Origin: Lentzea alba
GTDB taxonomy: Bacteria; Actinomycetota; Actinomycetes; Mycobacteriales; Pseudonocardiaceae
Length of the DNA stretch: 64,000 nucleotides
NCBI RefSeq assembly: GCF_011067745.1
Contig: NZ_JAAMPJ010000005.1
Span: forward strand, 62,001-126,000
Direction of reading: 5' to 3'
The translations under genes were made by a program, and so were the position numbers. Numbering within the stretch: position 1 is the stretch's first letter; every line of letters starts with the position of its first letter. The notes beneath the pieces were generated by a model, which was not told where the DNA came from, made no database searches, and worked only from the letters and a program-made list of their open reading frames with translations. Below, piece after piece: positions 30,085-39,085 of the stretch.

Positions 30085-31338
30085 ATGAAGAGGCGCACGT
30101 TCCTCGCGGGCCTGGCGGCGGTGCCCGTCGCGGGCTGTGGTCTGTCGAGCAACACCACGAGCAACTCGTCGGCGTCCGGCCAGGTCACCGGCGAGATCAC
30201 GTTCCAGACCTGGTCTCTCAAGCCCAAGTACACCGACTACGTCAACGGTGTCGTCGACGCGTTCCAGAAGCAGCACCAGGGCACCACCGTGAAGTGGGTG
30301 GACCAGCCCGCGGACGGGTACCTGGCCAAGGTCATGGCCGACGCGAGCGCGGGCAGCCTGCCCGACGTGATCAACGTGCCGCCGGACCTCAGCTTCCCGC
30401 TGGCCAAGGCGGGTCAGCTGGTCGACCTGGACCAGGAACTCAAGGACGCCAAGCCCGAGTACCTCGAGAACGCCTGGCAGGCGTTCGAGATCCCCGGCAA
30501 GGGCGGCTGCTACGGCTTCCCCTGGTACCTCAACACAGGGCCGGTCTTCTACAACAAGGCGCTGTTCCAGCAGGCCGGGCTCGACCCGAACAAGCCGCCG
30601 GCGAACTTCAAGGAGCTGGAACAACAGGCGCTGCAGCTCGCGCAGAAGAAGGTCGCGATGCTCGGCCAGACGCCGACCATCGCGGACTTCGGGCTGTACG
30701 GCGTGAAGTTGTTCGACAACGACAAGTTCACCTTCAACGAGGCCAAGGGCGTCGAGTTCGTCGAGAGCTACAAGCGGATGTACGACGCGGGCGCGCTGAT
30801 TCCCGAGGCGCTGACGCAGAACTACACCGGCTCCGGCGCGAAGTTCATGGCGCAGCAGACCGCGCTCAGTCCCGGCAGCGCTTACGACCTGGGCAAGTTC
30901 AAGACCGACGCGCCCAGCCTGTACGCGAACATCGGCATCACCAAGCCCATCACGAACACGGGCAGCGCCAACATGTTCCTGCACGGCGTGAGCGTGCCGA
31001 AGAGCAGCAAGAACCAGGCGACCGCGCTCGCGTTCGGCCGGTTCCTCACCAACGCCGAGAACCAGGTGAAGTTCGCCAAGCTCGCGTCGATCTTCCCCAG
31101 CACCAGCAAGGGAGGCGACGACCCGTACTTCACCACCGAGGACGGGTCGGACGAGGCGCGCGTGCGGGTCGCGGCGGCCAAGCAGCTCAAGACCGCCGTG
31201 AACTACACGCCGGTGCAGTTCAGCGACCAGATGCGGGAGGCACTTCTGCAGCAGCTGGCCGACGCCATGCTCGGCAAGAAGTCTCCCAAACAGGCGCTGG
31301 ACGACGCCGTCAACGAGTGCAACAGGCTCCTTAAGTGA
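30085..31338 (+). CDS. Sugar ABC transporter substrate-binding lipoprotein
   Basis: This 417-residue family 1 extracellular binding protein captures an oligosaccharide outside the cell. The N-terminus combines twin arginines with a lipobox (KRRTFLAGLAAVPVAGC), so it is probably Tat-exported and lipidated. The ATG at 30085 lies nine bases after AAGGAGG; a GTG at 30079 is too close to that site. It is the first gene of the operon with two permeases, a GH5-like enzyme and a GH38 mannosidase, which suggests manno-oligosaccharide or glycan-derived substrate. Confidence 0.9.
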   Translation: MKRRTFLAGLAAVPVAGCGLSSNTTSNSSASGQVTGEITFQTWSLKPKYTDYVNGVVDAFQKQHQGTTVKWVDQPADGYLAKVMADASAGSLPDVINVPPDLSFPLAKAGQLVDLDQELKDAKPEYLENAWQAFEIPGKGGCYGFPWYLNTGPVFYNKALFQQAGLDPNKPPANFKELEQQALQLAQKKVAMLGQTPTIADFGLYGVKLFDNDKFTFNEAKGVEFVESYKRMYDAGALIPEALTQNYTGSGAKFMAQQTALSPGSAYDLGKFKTDAPSLYANIGITKPITNTGSANMFLHGVSVPKSSKNQATALAFGRFLTNAENQVKFAKLASIFPSTSKGGDDPYFTTEDGSDEARVRVAAAKQLKTAVNYTPVQFSDQMREALLQQLADAMLGKKSPKQALDDAVNECNRLLK

Positions 31339-32204
31339 CCCACCGCCCGTACACGCCGTGGCTGTTCCTGTTGCCGGGACTGGCCGTCAGCCTCCTGTTC
31401 GTGATCTTCCCGTTCCTGAACATGATCGTGCTCTCGTTCACCGACGCGAGCGCGCTGGGCGGCGGCCAGTTCACCGGCGTGGACAACTTCGTGCGGATGG
31501 CCCAGGACCCGAAGTTCTGGGTGGCCGCGCGCAACAGCCTGCTCTACATGGTCGGCGTGGTGCCGCCGCTGGTGCTGTTGCCGCTGCTGATCGCGATGCT
31601 CGCGCAGAAGGTCGTGCCGGGCATCGGGATCTTCCGCACGGCGTTCTTCACACCGGTGATCGCGTCCGCGGTCGTGGTCGGGCTCATCTGGACGTGGCTG
31701 CTGGACAGCCGCGGCCTGGTGAACAACGTCGTGGAAGCGTTGGGCGGCACCAGGATCGGGTTCCTGACCGACTCGACGCTGCTGCTGATCAGCTCGATGG
31801 TCGTCACGGTCTGGCGCGGTCTCGGCTACTACATGGTGATCTACCTGGCCGCGCTCGCGAACGTGCCGAAGGACCTGCACGAGGCCGCGATGGTCGACGG
31901 CGCGGGGCCGATCAGGAGGTTCTGGTCGGTCACCGTGCCCGCGCTCCGGCCGACCATGGTGCTCGTCGCGGCACTGAGCGCGGTCAACGGGTTCCGCGTG
32001 TTCTCCGAGATCTACCTGCTGTCGGGCGGATCCGGCGGGCCGGGTGGGGCGAGCACGACGATGGTGCTGCTCATCCAGTCGGTCGGCCGCGGCCTCACCG
32101 GCGAGGTCGGGTACGCGTCGGCGTTGAGCTTCGTGCTGTTCGTGATCCTGCTGGGCCTGCTGCTGGTCACCCTCAAGCTCAACCGGCGGGAGGAACAGCT
32201 GTGA
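31335..32204 (+). CDS. Sugar ABC transporter permease (MalF-like)
   Basis: This 289-residue permease has six predicted membrane segments. The cytoplasmic EAA loop that contacts the ATPase is visible as HEAAMVDGAGPIRRFWSVTVP. The GTG at 31335 overlaps the binding-protein stop (GTGA). It pairs with the next permease to form the transmembrane channel. Confidence 0.92.
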   Translation: MTHRPYTPWLFLLPGLAVSLLFVIFPFLNMIVLSFTDASALGGGQFTGVDNFVRMAQDPKFWVAARNSLLYMVGVVPPLVLLPLLIAMLAQKVVPGIGIFRTAFFTPVIASAVVVGLIWTWLLDSRGLVNNVVEALGGTRIGFLTDSTLLLISSMVVTVWRGLGYYMVIYLAALANVPKDLHEAAMVDGAGPIRRFWSVTVPALRPTMVLVAALSAVNGFRVFSEIYLLSGGSGGPGGASTTMVLLIQSVGRGLTGEVGYASALSFVLFVILLGLLLVTLKLNRREEQL

Positions 32205-33007
32205 AGCTCGCACTGCGCTACAGCGCACTTCTGGCGATCCTCGCGATCAGCATCGGGCCGTTCCTGTGGCAGTTCGCGACCAGCATCAAGGGACCGAACG
32301 AGGACGTCTTCGTCCCCGACTTCATCCCGGACGACCCTACGTTCGCCAACTACGCCGCGGTCGCCGACGTCGTGCCGGTCTGGACCTTCGCGCTCAACTC
32401 GCTGACCGTGGCGAGCGTCAACGTGATCACGAACTGTCTCGGCGCGGCGATGGCCGGCTACGCCCTGGCACGGCTCAAGTTCCGGGGCCGCAGGTTCGCC
32501 GCGGTGGTCTTCGCGAGCAGCATCCTGGTGCCGTTCGAGGCCATCCTGATCTCGCTGTTCCTGGTGATGCGCGGATTCGGGCTCACCAACACCCTGACCG
32601 GCGTCGTGCTGCCCGGCTCGATCGCCGCGCTCAACGTTCTGTTGCTGCGCAACGCCTTCCTCGCACTCCCCGCCGAGGTCGAGGAAGCCGCGATCATCGA
32701 CGGCGCCAACGCGTGGCAGCGGTTCACCCGCCTCGCGCTGCCGTCGGTGAAGGGCACGCTGGTCGTGGTGGCGCTGTTCTCGTTCATGTTCAGCTGGGAC
32801 GACTTCCTCTGGCCGCTCGTGGTGCTGAGCGACCAGGAGAAGTACACGCTCACCATCGGTCTGGCGTACCTCCAGGGCACGTTCGTGCAGAACCAGCGGC
32901 TGGTGGCGGCGGGCACGATCATCGCCGTCCTCCCGCTGATCCTGCTTTTCCTGTTGCTGCAAAAGCACTTCTTCCGCGGTGTGGGAGAAGGCGCGATCAA
33001 GGGGTGA
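32201..33007 (+). CDS. Sugar ABC transporter permease (MalG-like)
   Basis: This 268-residue inner-membrane permease carries the EAA loop EEAAIIDGANAWQRFTRLALP. The GTG at 32201 overlaps the stop of the first permease (GTGA). No ATPase gene follows, so the pair probably uses a shared MsiK-type ATPase encoded elsewhere, as is usual for CUT1 sugar systems in Actinobacteria. Confidence 0.92.
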   Translation: MKLALRYSALLAILAISIGPFLWQFATSIKGPNEDVFVPDFIPDDPTFANYAAVADVVPVWTFALNSLTVASVNVITNCLGAAMAGYALARLKFRGRRFAAVVFASSILVPFEAILISLFLVMRGFGLTNTLTGVVLPGSIAALNVLLLRNAFLALPAEVEEAAIIDGANAWQRFTRLALPSVKGTLVVVALFSFMFSWDDFLWPLVVLSDQEKYTLTIGLAYLQGTFVQNQRLVAAGTIIAVLPLILLFLLLQKHFFRGVGEGAIKG

Positions 33008-33010
33008 CCA

Positions 33011-34144
33011 TTGCGTTTCGGCGTCAACTACACGCCCTCGACCGGCTGGTTCCACCACTGGCTCGACTTCTCCATCGACGACGTCAAAGCCGACTTCGAG
33101 TCGATCGCCGCTCTCGGCCTCGACCACGTGCGGGTCTTCCCGCTGTGGCCGGTCTTCCAGCCCAACCGCGGCCTGGTCCGCCCGAAAGCCGTCGAGCAGT
33201 TGGCCCAGATGCTCGACGCCGCCCACGAGACCGGCCTGGACGTGCAGGTCGACGTGCTGCAGGGTCATCTGTCGAGCTTCGACTTCTACCCGTCGTGGGT
33301 GCAGACCTGGCACCGGCGCAACATCTTCACCGACCCCGACGTGATCAGCGGGCAGCGGTTCTACGTCCGCACGCTCGCCGAGGCCCTTCGCGACAAGCCC
33401 AACTTCCTCGGCTTCACCCTGGGCAACGAGGTCAACCTGCTCACCGAGTCGAACCCGTGCACGCCGGAACAGGCCGCGGCGTGGATCGACGCGCTGCTCA
33501 CCGAGTGCGACAGCGCCGCACCGGGCTTCCCGCACGTGCACTCCGAGTACGACGCCGTCTGGTACGAGAGCGAGCACTCGTTCCTGCCGGCGCACGCGGC
33601 CAACCTGGGCGCGATGACGACCGTGCACTCGTGGGTCTTCAACGGCACCGCGCAGCGCTATGGACCGATGAGCACCGAGAGCGTCCACCACGCCGAATAC
33701 CTCGTCGAGCTCGCCAAGGCGCACGCGGAGGACGTTCGGCGGCCGGTGTGGCTGCAGGAGGTCGGCGCGGCCCAGCCCGAGATCAGCGCGGAGCAGGCGC
33801 CCGAGTTCGCCGAGCAAACGCTTGCGAACGTGCTGACCTGCGCGAACCTGTGGGGCGTCACGTGGTGGTGCTCGCACGACGTCGACCGCGCGTTGGTGGA
33901 CTTCCCCGAACGCGAGTACGAGTTGGGGCTGTTGACGACGGAACGCAAGGTCAAGCCGCTCGGGGAGGCGATCGCGAGGATCGTGCGAGATGCCCAGCAT
34001 GAGACACAACAGTCGACGCCGGCCGTGCGCACGCCGATCACGCTGCACGGCGACCGTCCCTCGTGGGGACCGGGTGGCGCCTTCTTCGAAGAGTGGATGA
34101 CTCTCGCGCGCGATGGCGTGCGGGCCTCGATCGAGCTGGGGTGA
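33011..34144 (+). CDS. GH5-like glycoside hydrolase
   Basis: The 377-residue protein has a (beta/alpha)8 clan GH-A pattern. The acid/base Glu140 lies in FTLGNEVN and the probable nucleophile Glu250 in VWLQEVG. No signal peptide is present, so it acts on imported sugar in the cytoplasm. Together with the mannosidase next door, a beta-mannosidase or mannan-type activity is plausible, but the subfamily cannot be fixed by eye. It starts at TTG 33011, three bases after the permease stop. Confidence 0.8.
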   Translation: MRFGVNYTPSTGWFHHWLDFSIDDVKADFESIAALGLDHVRVFPLWPVFQPNRGLVRPKAVEQLAQMLDAAHETGLDVQVDVLQGHLSSFDFYPSWVQTWHRRNIFTDPDVISGQRFYVRTLAEALRDKPNFLGFTLGNEVNLLTESNPCTPEQAAAWIDALLTECDSAAPGFPHVHSEYDAVWYESEHSFLPAHAANLGAMTTVHSWVFNGTAQRYGPMSTESVHHAEYLVELAKAHAEDVRRPVWLQEVGAAQPEISAEQAPEFAEQTLANVLTCANLWGVTWWCSHDVDRALVDFPEREYELGLLTTERKVKPLGEAIARIVRDAQHETQQSTPAVRTPITLHGDRPSWGPGGAFFEEWMTLARDGVRASIELG

Positions 34145-34148
34145 TCAC

Positions 34149-37055
34149 GTGCACGACGAACGCGCGCTGCTGGAAGAACGACTCAACCGCACGCTGAAGG
34201 AACGCATCCGCCCGGCGATCTACGGCGAGACCGCGCCGTTGGAACTGGCCGTGTGGAACGTGCCGGACGAGCCCGTCCCGGTCACCGAAGCACTCCAAGC
34301 CACCTACGCGCCGGCGAGTGTCGGCGACGCGTGGGGCGCGCCCTGGAGCACGAGCTGGTTCCGGCTGACCGGCCAGGTTCCGCGGGCGTGGCAGGGCAAG
34401 CAGGTCGAGGTGGTGCTGGACCTCGGCTTCACCCACCCCGGCCCCGGCTTCCAGTCCGAGGGCCTCGCCTACAACGCGCAGGGCGAGCCCATCAAGGGCA
34501 TCGAACCGCGCAACACCTACCTGCCGGTGGACGGCGACGAGGTCCTCTTCTACCTCGAAGCCGCGGGCAACCCGACGATCCTCGACTTCCACCCGTTCCT
34601 GCCGACCCAGCTGGGCGACAAGGAAACGGCGGGCTCCGAGCCGTTGTACAGGATCCTCAAGGCCGAGCTCGCGGTGTTCCAGCCTCAGGTGTGGCACCTG
34701 ATGCTCGACATCGAGGTGCTGCAGTCGCTCATGAAGGAGCTGCCGGACCACGACCCGCGCCGGCACAAGATCCTGCACGCGCTGGACCGGGCGATGGACG
34801 CGCTGGACCTCAACGAGGTCGCCGCCACCGCCGACCTGGCCCGCGCCGAGCTCGAACACGTGCTGTTGTTGCCCGCCAACGCTTCCGCGCACAAGGTGTC
34901 CGCGATCGGCCATGCGCACATCGACTCCGCCTGGCTGTGGCCGCTGCGCGAGACGGTCCGCAAGTGCGCCAGGACGTTCTCGAACGTCACGAAGCTGATG
35001 GACGAGTACCCGGACTTCTACTTCGCGTGCTCGCAGGCCCAGCAGTACGCGTGGATGAAGGACCATCACCCGCACGTGTGGGACCGGGTCCGCGCGAAGG
35101 TCCGGAGTGGACAGTTCGTGCCGGTCGGCGGCATGTGGGTCGAGTCGGACACGAACATGCCCGGCGGTGAGGCGATGGCCCGCCAGCTCGTGCACGGCAA
35201 GCGCTTCTTCCTGGACAACTTCGGGGTGGAGACCGAGGAGGTCTGGCTGCCGGACTCGTTCGGCTACAGCGCCGCACTTCCCCAGCTGATCAAGCTGAGC
35301 GGGTCGCGCTGGTTCCTCACCCAGAAGCTGTCGTGGAACCAGATCAACAAGTTCCCGCACCACACCTTCTGGTGGGAAGGCATCGACGGCACGCGGATCT
35401 TCACGCACTTCCCGCCGGTCGACACGTACAACTCGTCGCTGTCGGGCGAGGAGCTGGCCCGCGCGTCCCGCCAGTTCGCCGAGCACGCCAAGGCGTCCCG
35501 GTCGCTGGTGCCGTTCGGCTACGGCGACGGCGGTGGTGGCCCCACCCGCGAGATGATGGAGACCGCGCACCGGGTCGCGAACCTCGAGGGCTCGCCGACC
35601 GTGCGGGTCGAGCCGCCGCGCGAGTTCTTCCAGGCCGCGCAGGACGAGTACCCGGACGCACCGGTGTGGGCGGGCGAGCTGTACCTGGAGAAACACCGCG
35701 CCACCTACACCACGCAAGCCAAGACCAAGCAGGGCAACCGGCGCAGCGAGCACCTGCTGCGCGAGGCCGAGCACTGGGCCACCGCGGCCGCGCTCCAGGG
35801 TCACGACTACCCGTACGAGGACCTCGACCGGCTGTGGAAGACCGTGCTCCTGCACCAGTTCCACGACATCCTGCCGGGCAGCTCGATCGCCTGGGTGCAC
35901 CGCGAGGCCGAGGCCACCTACGCCCGCGTGGCCGCCGAACTGAAGGCGCTCACCGCCGACGCGATCGACGCGATCAAGGGCGACGGCGACGACGAGATGA
36001 CGTTCGACGTGCTCGGCGGCGACGCACCGAAACCGTTCGTGGCGCCGGAGAACGGCGTCCTGGACAACGGCCGGCTGCGCGTCACGATCGACCCCGACGG
36101 CATCGTGTTGTCGGTCTTCGACCTGGAGGACGACCGCGAGGTCCTGCCACCGCACGGGTTCGCCGGCATGCCGCAACTGCACCGCGACAACCCGAACCAG
36201 TGGGACGCCTGGGACATCGACCCGTTCTACCGCAACTGGAAGGCCGACCTGATCCCGTCCGAACGCGTCGACGCCGAGGACGGCGTCGTGGTGCGGGCGA
36301 AGTTCGGCAACTCGGTGCTCACCCAGACCATCCGGCTGCGCGAGGGCGCGAAGCAGGTCGACTTCGAGACCGAGGTCGACTGGCAGGAACGGGAGAAGCT
36401 GCTCAAGATCGCGTTCCCGCTCGACCTGCGCGCCGAGGTCTCGACCGCGGAAACCCAGTTCGGTCACCTGCACCGCCCGGTGCACACCAACACCTCGTGG
36501 GAGGCCGCGAAGTTCGAGATCTGCGCCCACCGCTTCCTGCACGTCGGCGAACCCGGCTACGGCGTCGCGGTGGTCAACGACTCGACCTACGGCCACGAGG
36601 TCACCCGCACCACCCGCGAGGACGGCGGCACCACCACGACCGTGCGGCTGTCCCTGCTGCGCGCGCCGCGGTTCCCCGACCCCGAGACCGACCAGGGCGA
36701 ACACCGCTTCCGCTACGCGCTGGTCGTCGGCGGCCTGCCGGAGGCCATCGACGCGGGCTACCGCATCAACCTGCCACCGCGGTCCGTCCGCGGCTCCCGG
36801 GCACCGGAACCGCTGGTCCGCACGAACAACCCGGCGGTCAGGGTCGAGGCCGTGAAGCTCGCGGACGACCGGTCGGGCGATGTCGTCGTCCGGCTCTACG
36901 AGGCGCACGGCGGTCGTGCGCGTGCCTCGATCAGCACCTCCTTCGCCTACCAGGGCGTCCAGGAGACCGACCTGCTCGAACGGCCGCTGGCGGACGCGTC
37001 CGCGGACGTCGGGCTGCGCCCGTTCCAGGTGATCACGCTGCGCTTCGCGAGGTAG
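34149..37055 (+). CDS. GH38 alpha-mannosidase
   Basis: This 968-residue enzyme hydrolyses alpha-linked mannose. The metal-binding motif GHAHIDSAWLWPLRET (about residues 253-268) and the nucleophile Asp in WLPDSFGYSAALPQL (about 366-380) are intact, as is a later HQFHDILPGSSI metal ligand segment. The C-terminal half is the beta-sandwich domain of the family. No signal peptide is present, so it is cytoplasmic. The GTG at 34149 lies four bases after the preceding stop. It is the last gene of the LacI-controlled operon. Confidence 0.95.
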   Translation: MHDERALLEERLNRTLKERIRPAIYGETAPLELAVWNVPDEPVPVTEALQATYAPASVGDAWGAPWSTSWFRLTGQVPRAWQGKQVEVVLDLGFTHPGPGFQSEGLAYNAQGEPIKGIEPRNTYLPVDGDEVLFYLEAAGNPTILDFHPFLPTQLGDKETAGSEPLYRILKAELAVFQPQVWHLMLDIEVLQSLMKELPDHDPRRHKILHALDRAMDALDLNEVAATADLARAELEHVLLLPANASAHKVSAIGHAHIDSAWLWPLRETVRKCARTFSNVTKLMDEYPDFYFACSQAQQYAWMKDHHPHVWDRVRAKVRSGQFVPVGGMWVESDTNMPGGEAMARQLVHGKRFFLDNFGVETEEVWLPDSFGYSAALPQLIKLSGSRWFLTQKLSWNQINKFPHHTFWWEGIDGTRIFTHFPPVDTYNSSLSGEELARASRQFAEHAKASRSLVPFGYGDGGGGPTREMMETAHRVANLEGSPTVRVEPPREFFQAAQDEYPDAPVWAGELYLEKHRATYTTQAKTKQGNRRSEHLLREAEHWATAAALQGHDYPYEDLDRLWKTVLLHQFHDILPGSSIAWVHREAEATYARVAAELKALTADAIDAIKGDGDDEMTFDVLGGDAPKPFVAPENGVLDNGRLRVTIDPDGIVLSVFDLEDDREVLPPHGFAGMPQLHRDNPNQWDAWDIDPFYRNWKADLIPSERVDAEDGVVVRAKFGNSVLTQTIRLREGAKQVDFETEVDWQEREKLLKIAFPLDLRAEVSTAETQFGHLHRPVHTNTSWEAAKFEICAHRFLHVGEPGYGVAVVNDSTYGHEVTRTTREDGGTTTTVRLSLLRAPRFPDPETDQGEHRFRYALVVGGLPEAIDAGYRINLPPRSVRGSRAPEPLVRTNNPAVRVEAVKLADDRSGDVVVRLYEAHGGRARASISTSFAYQGVQETDLLERPLADASADVGLRPFQVITLRFAR

Positions 37056-37072
37056 CACGGACGAGGCAGCTC

Positions 37073-37101
37073 GGGGCGGGGGGCAACCGGCACCCCGCCC
37101 C
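37073..37101 (+). terminator. Hairpin after the mannoside operon
   Basis: A perfect 9-bp stem (GGGGCGGGG / CCCCGCCCC) with an 11-base loop starts 17 bases after the mannosidase stop. A second small stem (CCCCCA-TCGC-TGGGGG, 37122-37137) follows. Confidence 0.65.
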
Positions 37102-37165
37102 GTGCGTGCAGGAGGTGGGGACCCCCATCGCTGGGGGTGGGGGCAGGAAGAGGGGGAACTCGTCC

Positions 37166-38677
37166 ATGCTTGTCCTGAGATCACTCGCGGTCGCCGCAGC
37201 GCTCGCGCTGGGAGTGCTGACGCCGGGCATCGCCCAGGCGGCACCACCGGCCAACGACGACTTCGGCGCATCGACACCGGTCACGACGTTGCCGTTCACC
37301 ACGCAGGTGGACCTGGCCGCGGCCACGGTGGCGCCCGACGACCCGCACGAGTGCACCAGCGCCGGCTCCAACGGCCACACGGTCTGGTTCCACCACACCG
37401 CCACCGAGGACGGCCTGCTGCGGTTCGGCACGACCAACAAGCCCTCCCCGCCGCACATCGCGGCGTTCACCGGAGACCGCGGCAACCTGCGGAAGGTCGA
37501 GAACGGGTGCAACTGGGGCGCCCCCGGTCCGAGTCCGATCACGATCCAGGTGACCGCCGGCCAGACCTACCACTTCATGCTGAGCACGTGGAACGGCGGC
37601 GCCGGCTCGGCGGAGGACGTCACGGTGCAGCGGGTCCAGCGGCTCGCCAACGACGACTTCGCCAACGCGCAGCCGATCACGTCACTGCCGTTCAGCATGC
37701 CTTATCCGGACTTCGCACTGGCCTCCCACGAACCAGGCGAACCGTCGGCGACGGAGTGCAACGGGACGTACAAGCGCTCCGCTTGGTACTCCTACACGCC
37801 GACCCGCTCGCAGTCCGTCGTCGCCAGGGTGAAGGGAGGCGGCGCCAACGGTCCCAGCCTCGCCGTCTACGAGGGCGCGTCCCTGCCGGAACTGCGATCG
37901 CTCGGGTGCACCCAGGCCGCGTACAACGACCCCTCCAAAACGGTCGGACTCGTCGCCGGCAAGACGTACTACGTGCAGGTGGAAGGCCTCGACTACTACG
38001 CCCTGCCGCCCACTGTGGAGCTGGCGGAAGCGCCGCCGCTGAGCACGGACCTGTACACGTACGGGAGAGACGAGCGGTCGATCTTCGAGGACATCTCGTT
38101 CTCGGTCTACCACAACGGCAACCTGAACGAGCAGGTCACCACGGCGTGGGACTTCGGCGACGGCACGACCACGCCGCCGAGCACCGAGACGAACGCGACG
38201 CACCGCTACGCCAAGGACGGCACCTACACCGTGTCGGCTCGCGCGACGTCCGCGGACGGACGCACGGCGACTGACAGCGTCACCGTGGTGGTGAAGACGC
38301 ACGACGTCGGCATCACCAAGTTCTCCGTGCCCTCGTCCGCGCAGGTAGGACAGCAGAAGGAGATCACCGTCAAGGTCGGGAACACCCGCTACCTCGAAAA
38401 GAACACCTCGGTCAAGCTGTACAAGGCCAAGGGCGCCAACTTGGATTGGGTGCTGGTCGGCGTGCTCGAGCGCGATGTGGCGGCGCACCCGACCGACACG
38501 GTCAGGTTCAAGTTCACCTACACGTTCACGAACGAGGACGCGGCACTGGGCAAGGCGACGTTCCGCGCCGACGTCTCGTTGCAGGCCCCGGCGTGGGACG
38601 CGCTGCCGATGGACAACTCCGTGATCGCGGTCGCCACGACCGTCCGCCCGGCGGCAGTGACCGCCACCGTCGACTAG
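37166..38677 (+). CDS. Secreted PKD-domain protein
   Basis: The 503-residue product has a Sec signal (about residues 1-26, ending AQA). Two similar beta modules follow, each opening with NDDF (ANDDFGAS, ANDDFANA) and carrying a Cys pair. Then comes a PKD domain (TAWDFGDGTTTPPS ... HRYAKDGTYTVSARAT) and a CARDB-like C-terminal module (HDVGITKFSVPSSAQVGQ). No catalytic motif is seen, so it is more likely a surface-binding or adhesive protein. It has its own leader and a strong terminator, and is not clearly part of the mannoside operon. Confidence 0.75.
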   Translation: MLVLRSLAVAAALALGVLTPGIAQAAPPANDDFGASTPVTTLPFTTQVDLAAATVAPDDPHECTSAGSNGHTVWFHHTATEDGLLRFGTTNKPSPPHIAAFTGDRGNLRKVENGCNWGAPGPSPITIQVTAGQTYHFMLSTWNGGAGSAEDVTVQRVQRLANDDFANAQPITSLPFSMPYPDFALASHEPGEPSATECNGTYKRSAWYSYTPTRSQSVVARVKGGGANGPSLAVYEGASLPELRSLGCTQAAYNDPSKTVGLVAGKTYYVQVEGLDYYALPPTVELAEAPPLSTDLYTYGRDERSIFEDISFSVYHNGNLNEQVTTAWDFGDGTTTPPSTETNATHRYAKDGTYTVSARATSADGRTATDSVTVVVKTHDVGITKFSVPSSAQVGQQKEITVKVGNTRYLEKNTSVKLYKAKGANLDWVLVGVLERDVAAHPTDTVRFKFTYTFTNEDAALGKATFRADVSLQAPAWDALPMDNSVIAVATTVRPAAVTATVD

Positions 38678-38686
38678 CCGCGGTGG

Positions 38687-38743
38687 CCCCTTACCCGGCT
38701 GGGGAGAGCCCTCCGAGGCCGACCTCGGCAGCCGGGTAAGGGG
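38687..38743 (+). terminator. Long-stem terminator after PKD protein
   Basis: CCCCTTACCCGGCTG (38687-38701) pairs perfectly with CAGCCGGGTAAGGGG (38729-38743). An inner GAGGCC-GACCTC stem lies in the loop. Confidence 0.8.
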
Positions 38744-38841
38744 TCTCACGGCCCAGCCTTAGGTGATCGTCCGATGTAAGGGGTCGTCCCTCAGGAGCAA
38801 TCTCAGTCTCGTCAACAGAGCGAACTGAGGAGCTGGGTCAG

Positions 38842-39018
38842 ATGGAGTGGACGCCCGAAGCGATCAAGGCGGAGATGGACTACCGGCAGGCGGCTCTGCG
38901 TGAGGACGCCCGTCGGGTCCAGGAGTTCTACCGCAACGGCGGGAAGCCGCGTTCGTGGTGGCACCGCATGACGCACCGCCACGAGCCTGAGGTGCCCAAC
39001 GGCCAACAGGCTGCGTGA
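38842..39018 (+). CDS. 58-residue hypothetical protein
   Basis: This short gene encodes 58 residues with an N-terminal amphipathic helix (PEAIKAEMDYRQAALREDA) and a basic, Trp/His-rich second half (SWWHRMTHRHEP). The ATG at 38842 has GAGGAG ten bases upstream, and strong hairpins bracket the gene on both sides, which supports independent expression. It shares the YRQA core with the 52-residue protein at 12684. Function is unknown. Confidence 0.65.
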   Translation: MEWTPEAIKAEMDYRQAALREDARRVQEFYRNGGKPRSWWHRMTHRHEPEVPNGQQAA

Positions 39019-39028
39019 TGCCGGGGGT

Positions 39029-39075
39029 AGCCGTGAGGGGTGGTTCCTCTCGTCCGGGAACCACCCCTCACGGCT
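39029..39075. terminator. 18-bp stem between convergent genes
   Basis: AGCCGTGAGGGGTGGTTC (39029-39046) pairs perfectly with GAACCACCCCTCACGGCT (39058-39075). It ends both the 58-residue gene and, from the other strand, the glycine betaine operon. Confidence 0.85.
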
Positions 39076-39085
39076 GTTGCGCTGC

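Noticed and set aside
34038..37277. A 1079-codon open frame antisense to the GH38 gene
   Set aside because: Composition is that of a GC-rich shadow frame; the plus-strand frame encodes a complete alpha-mannosidase.
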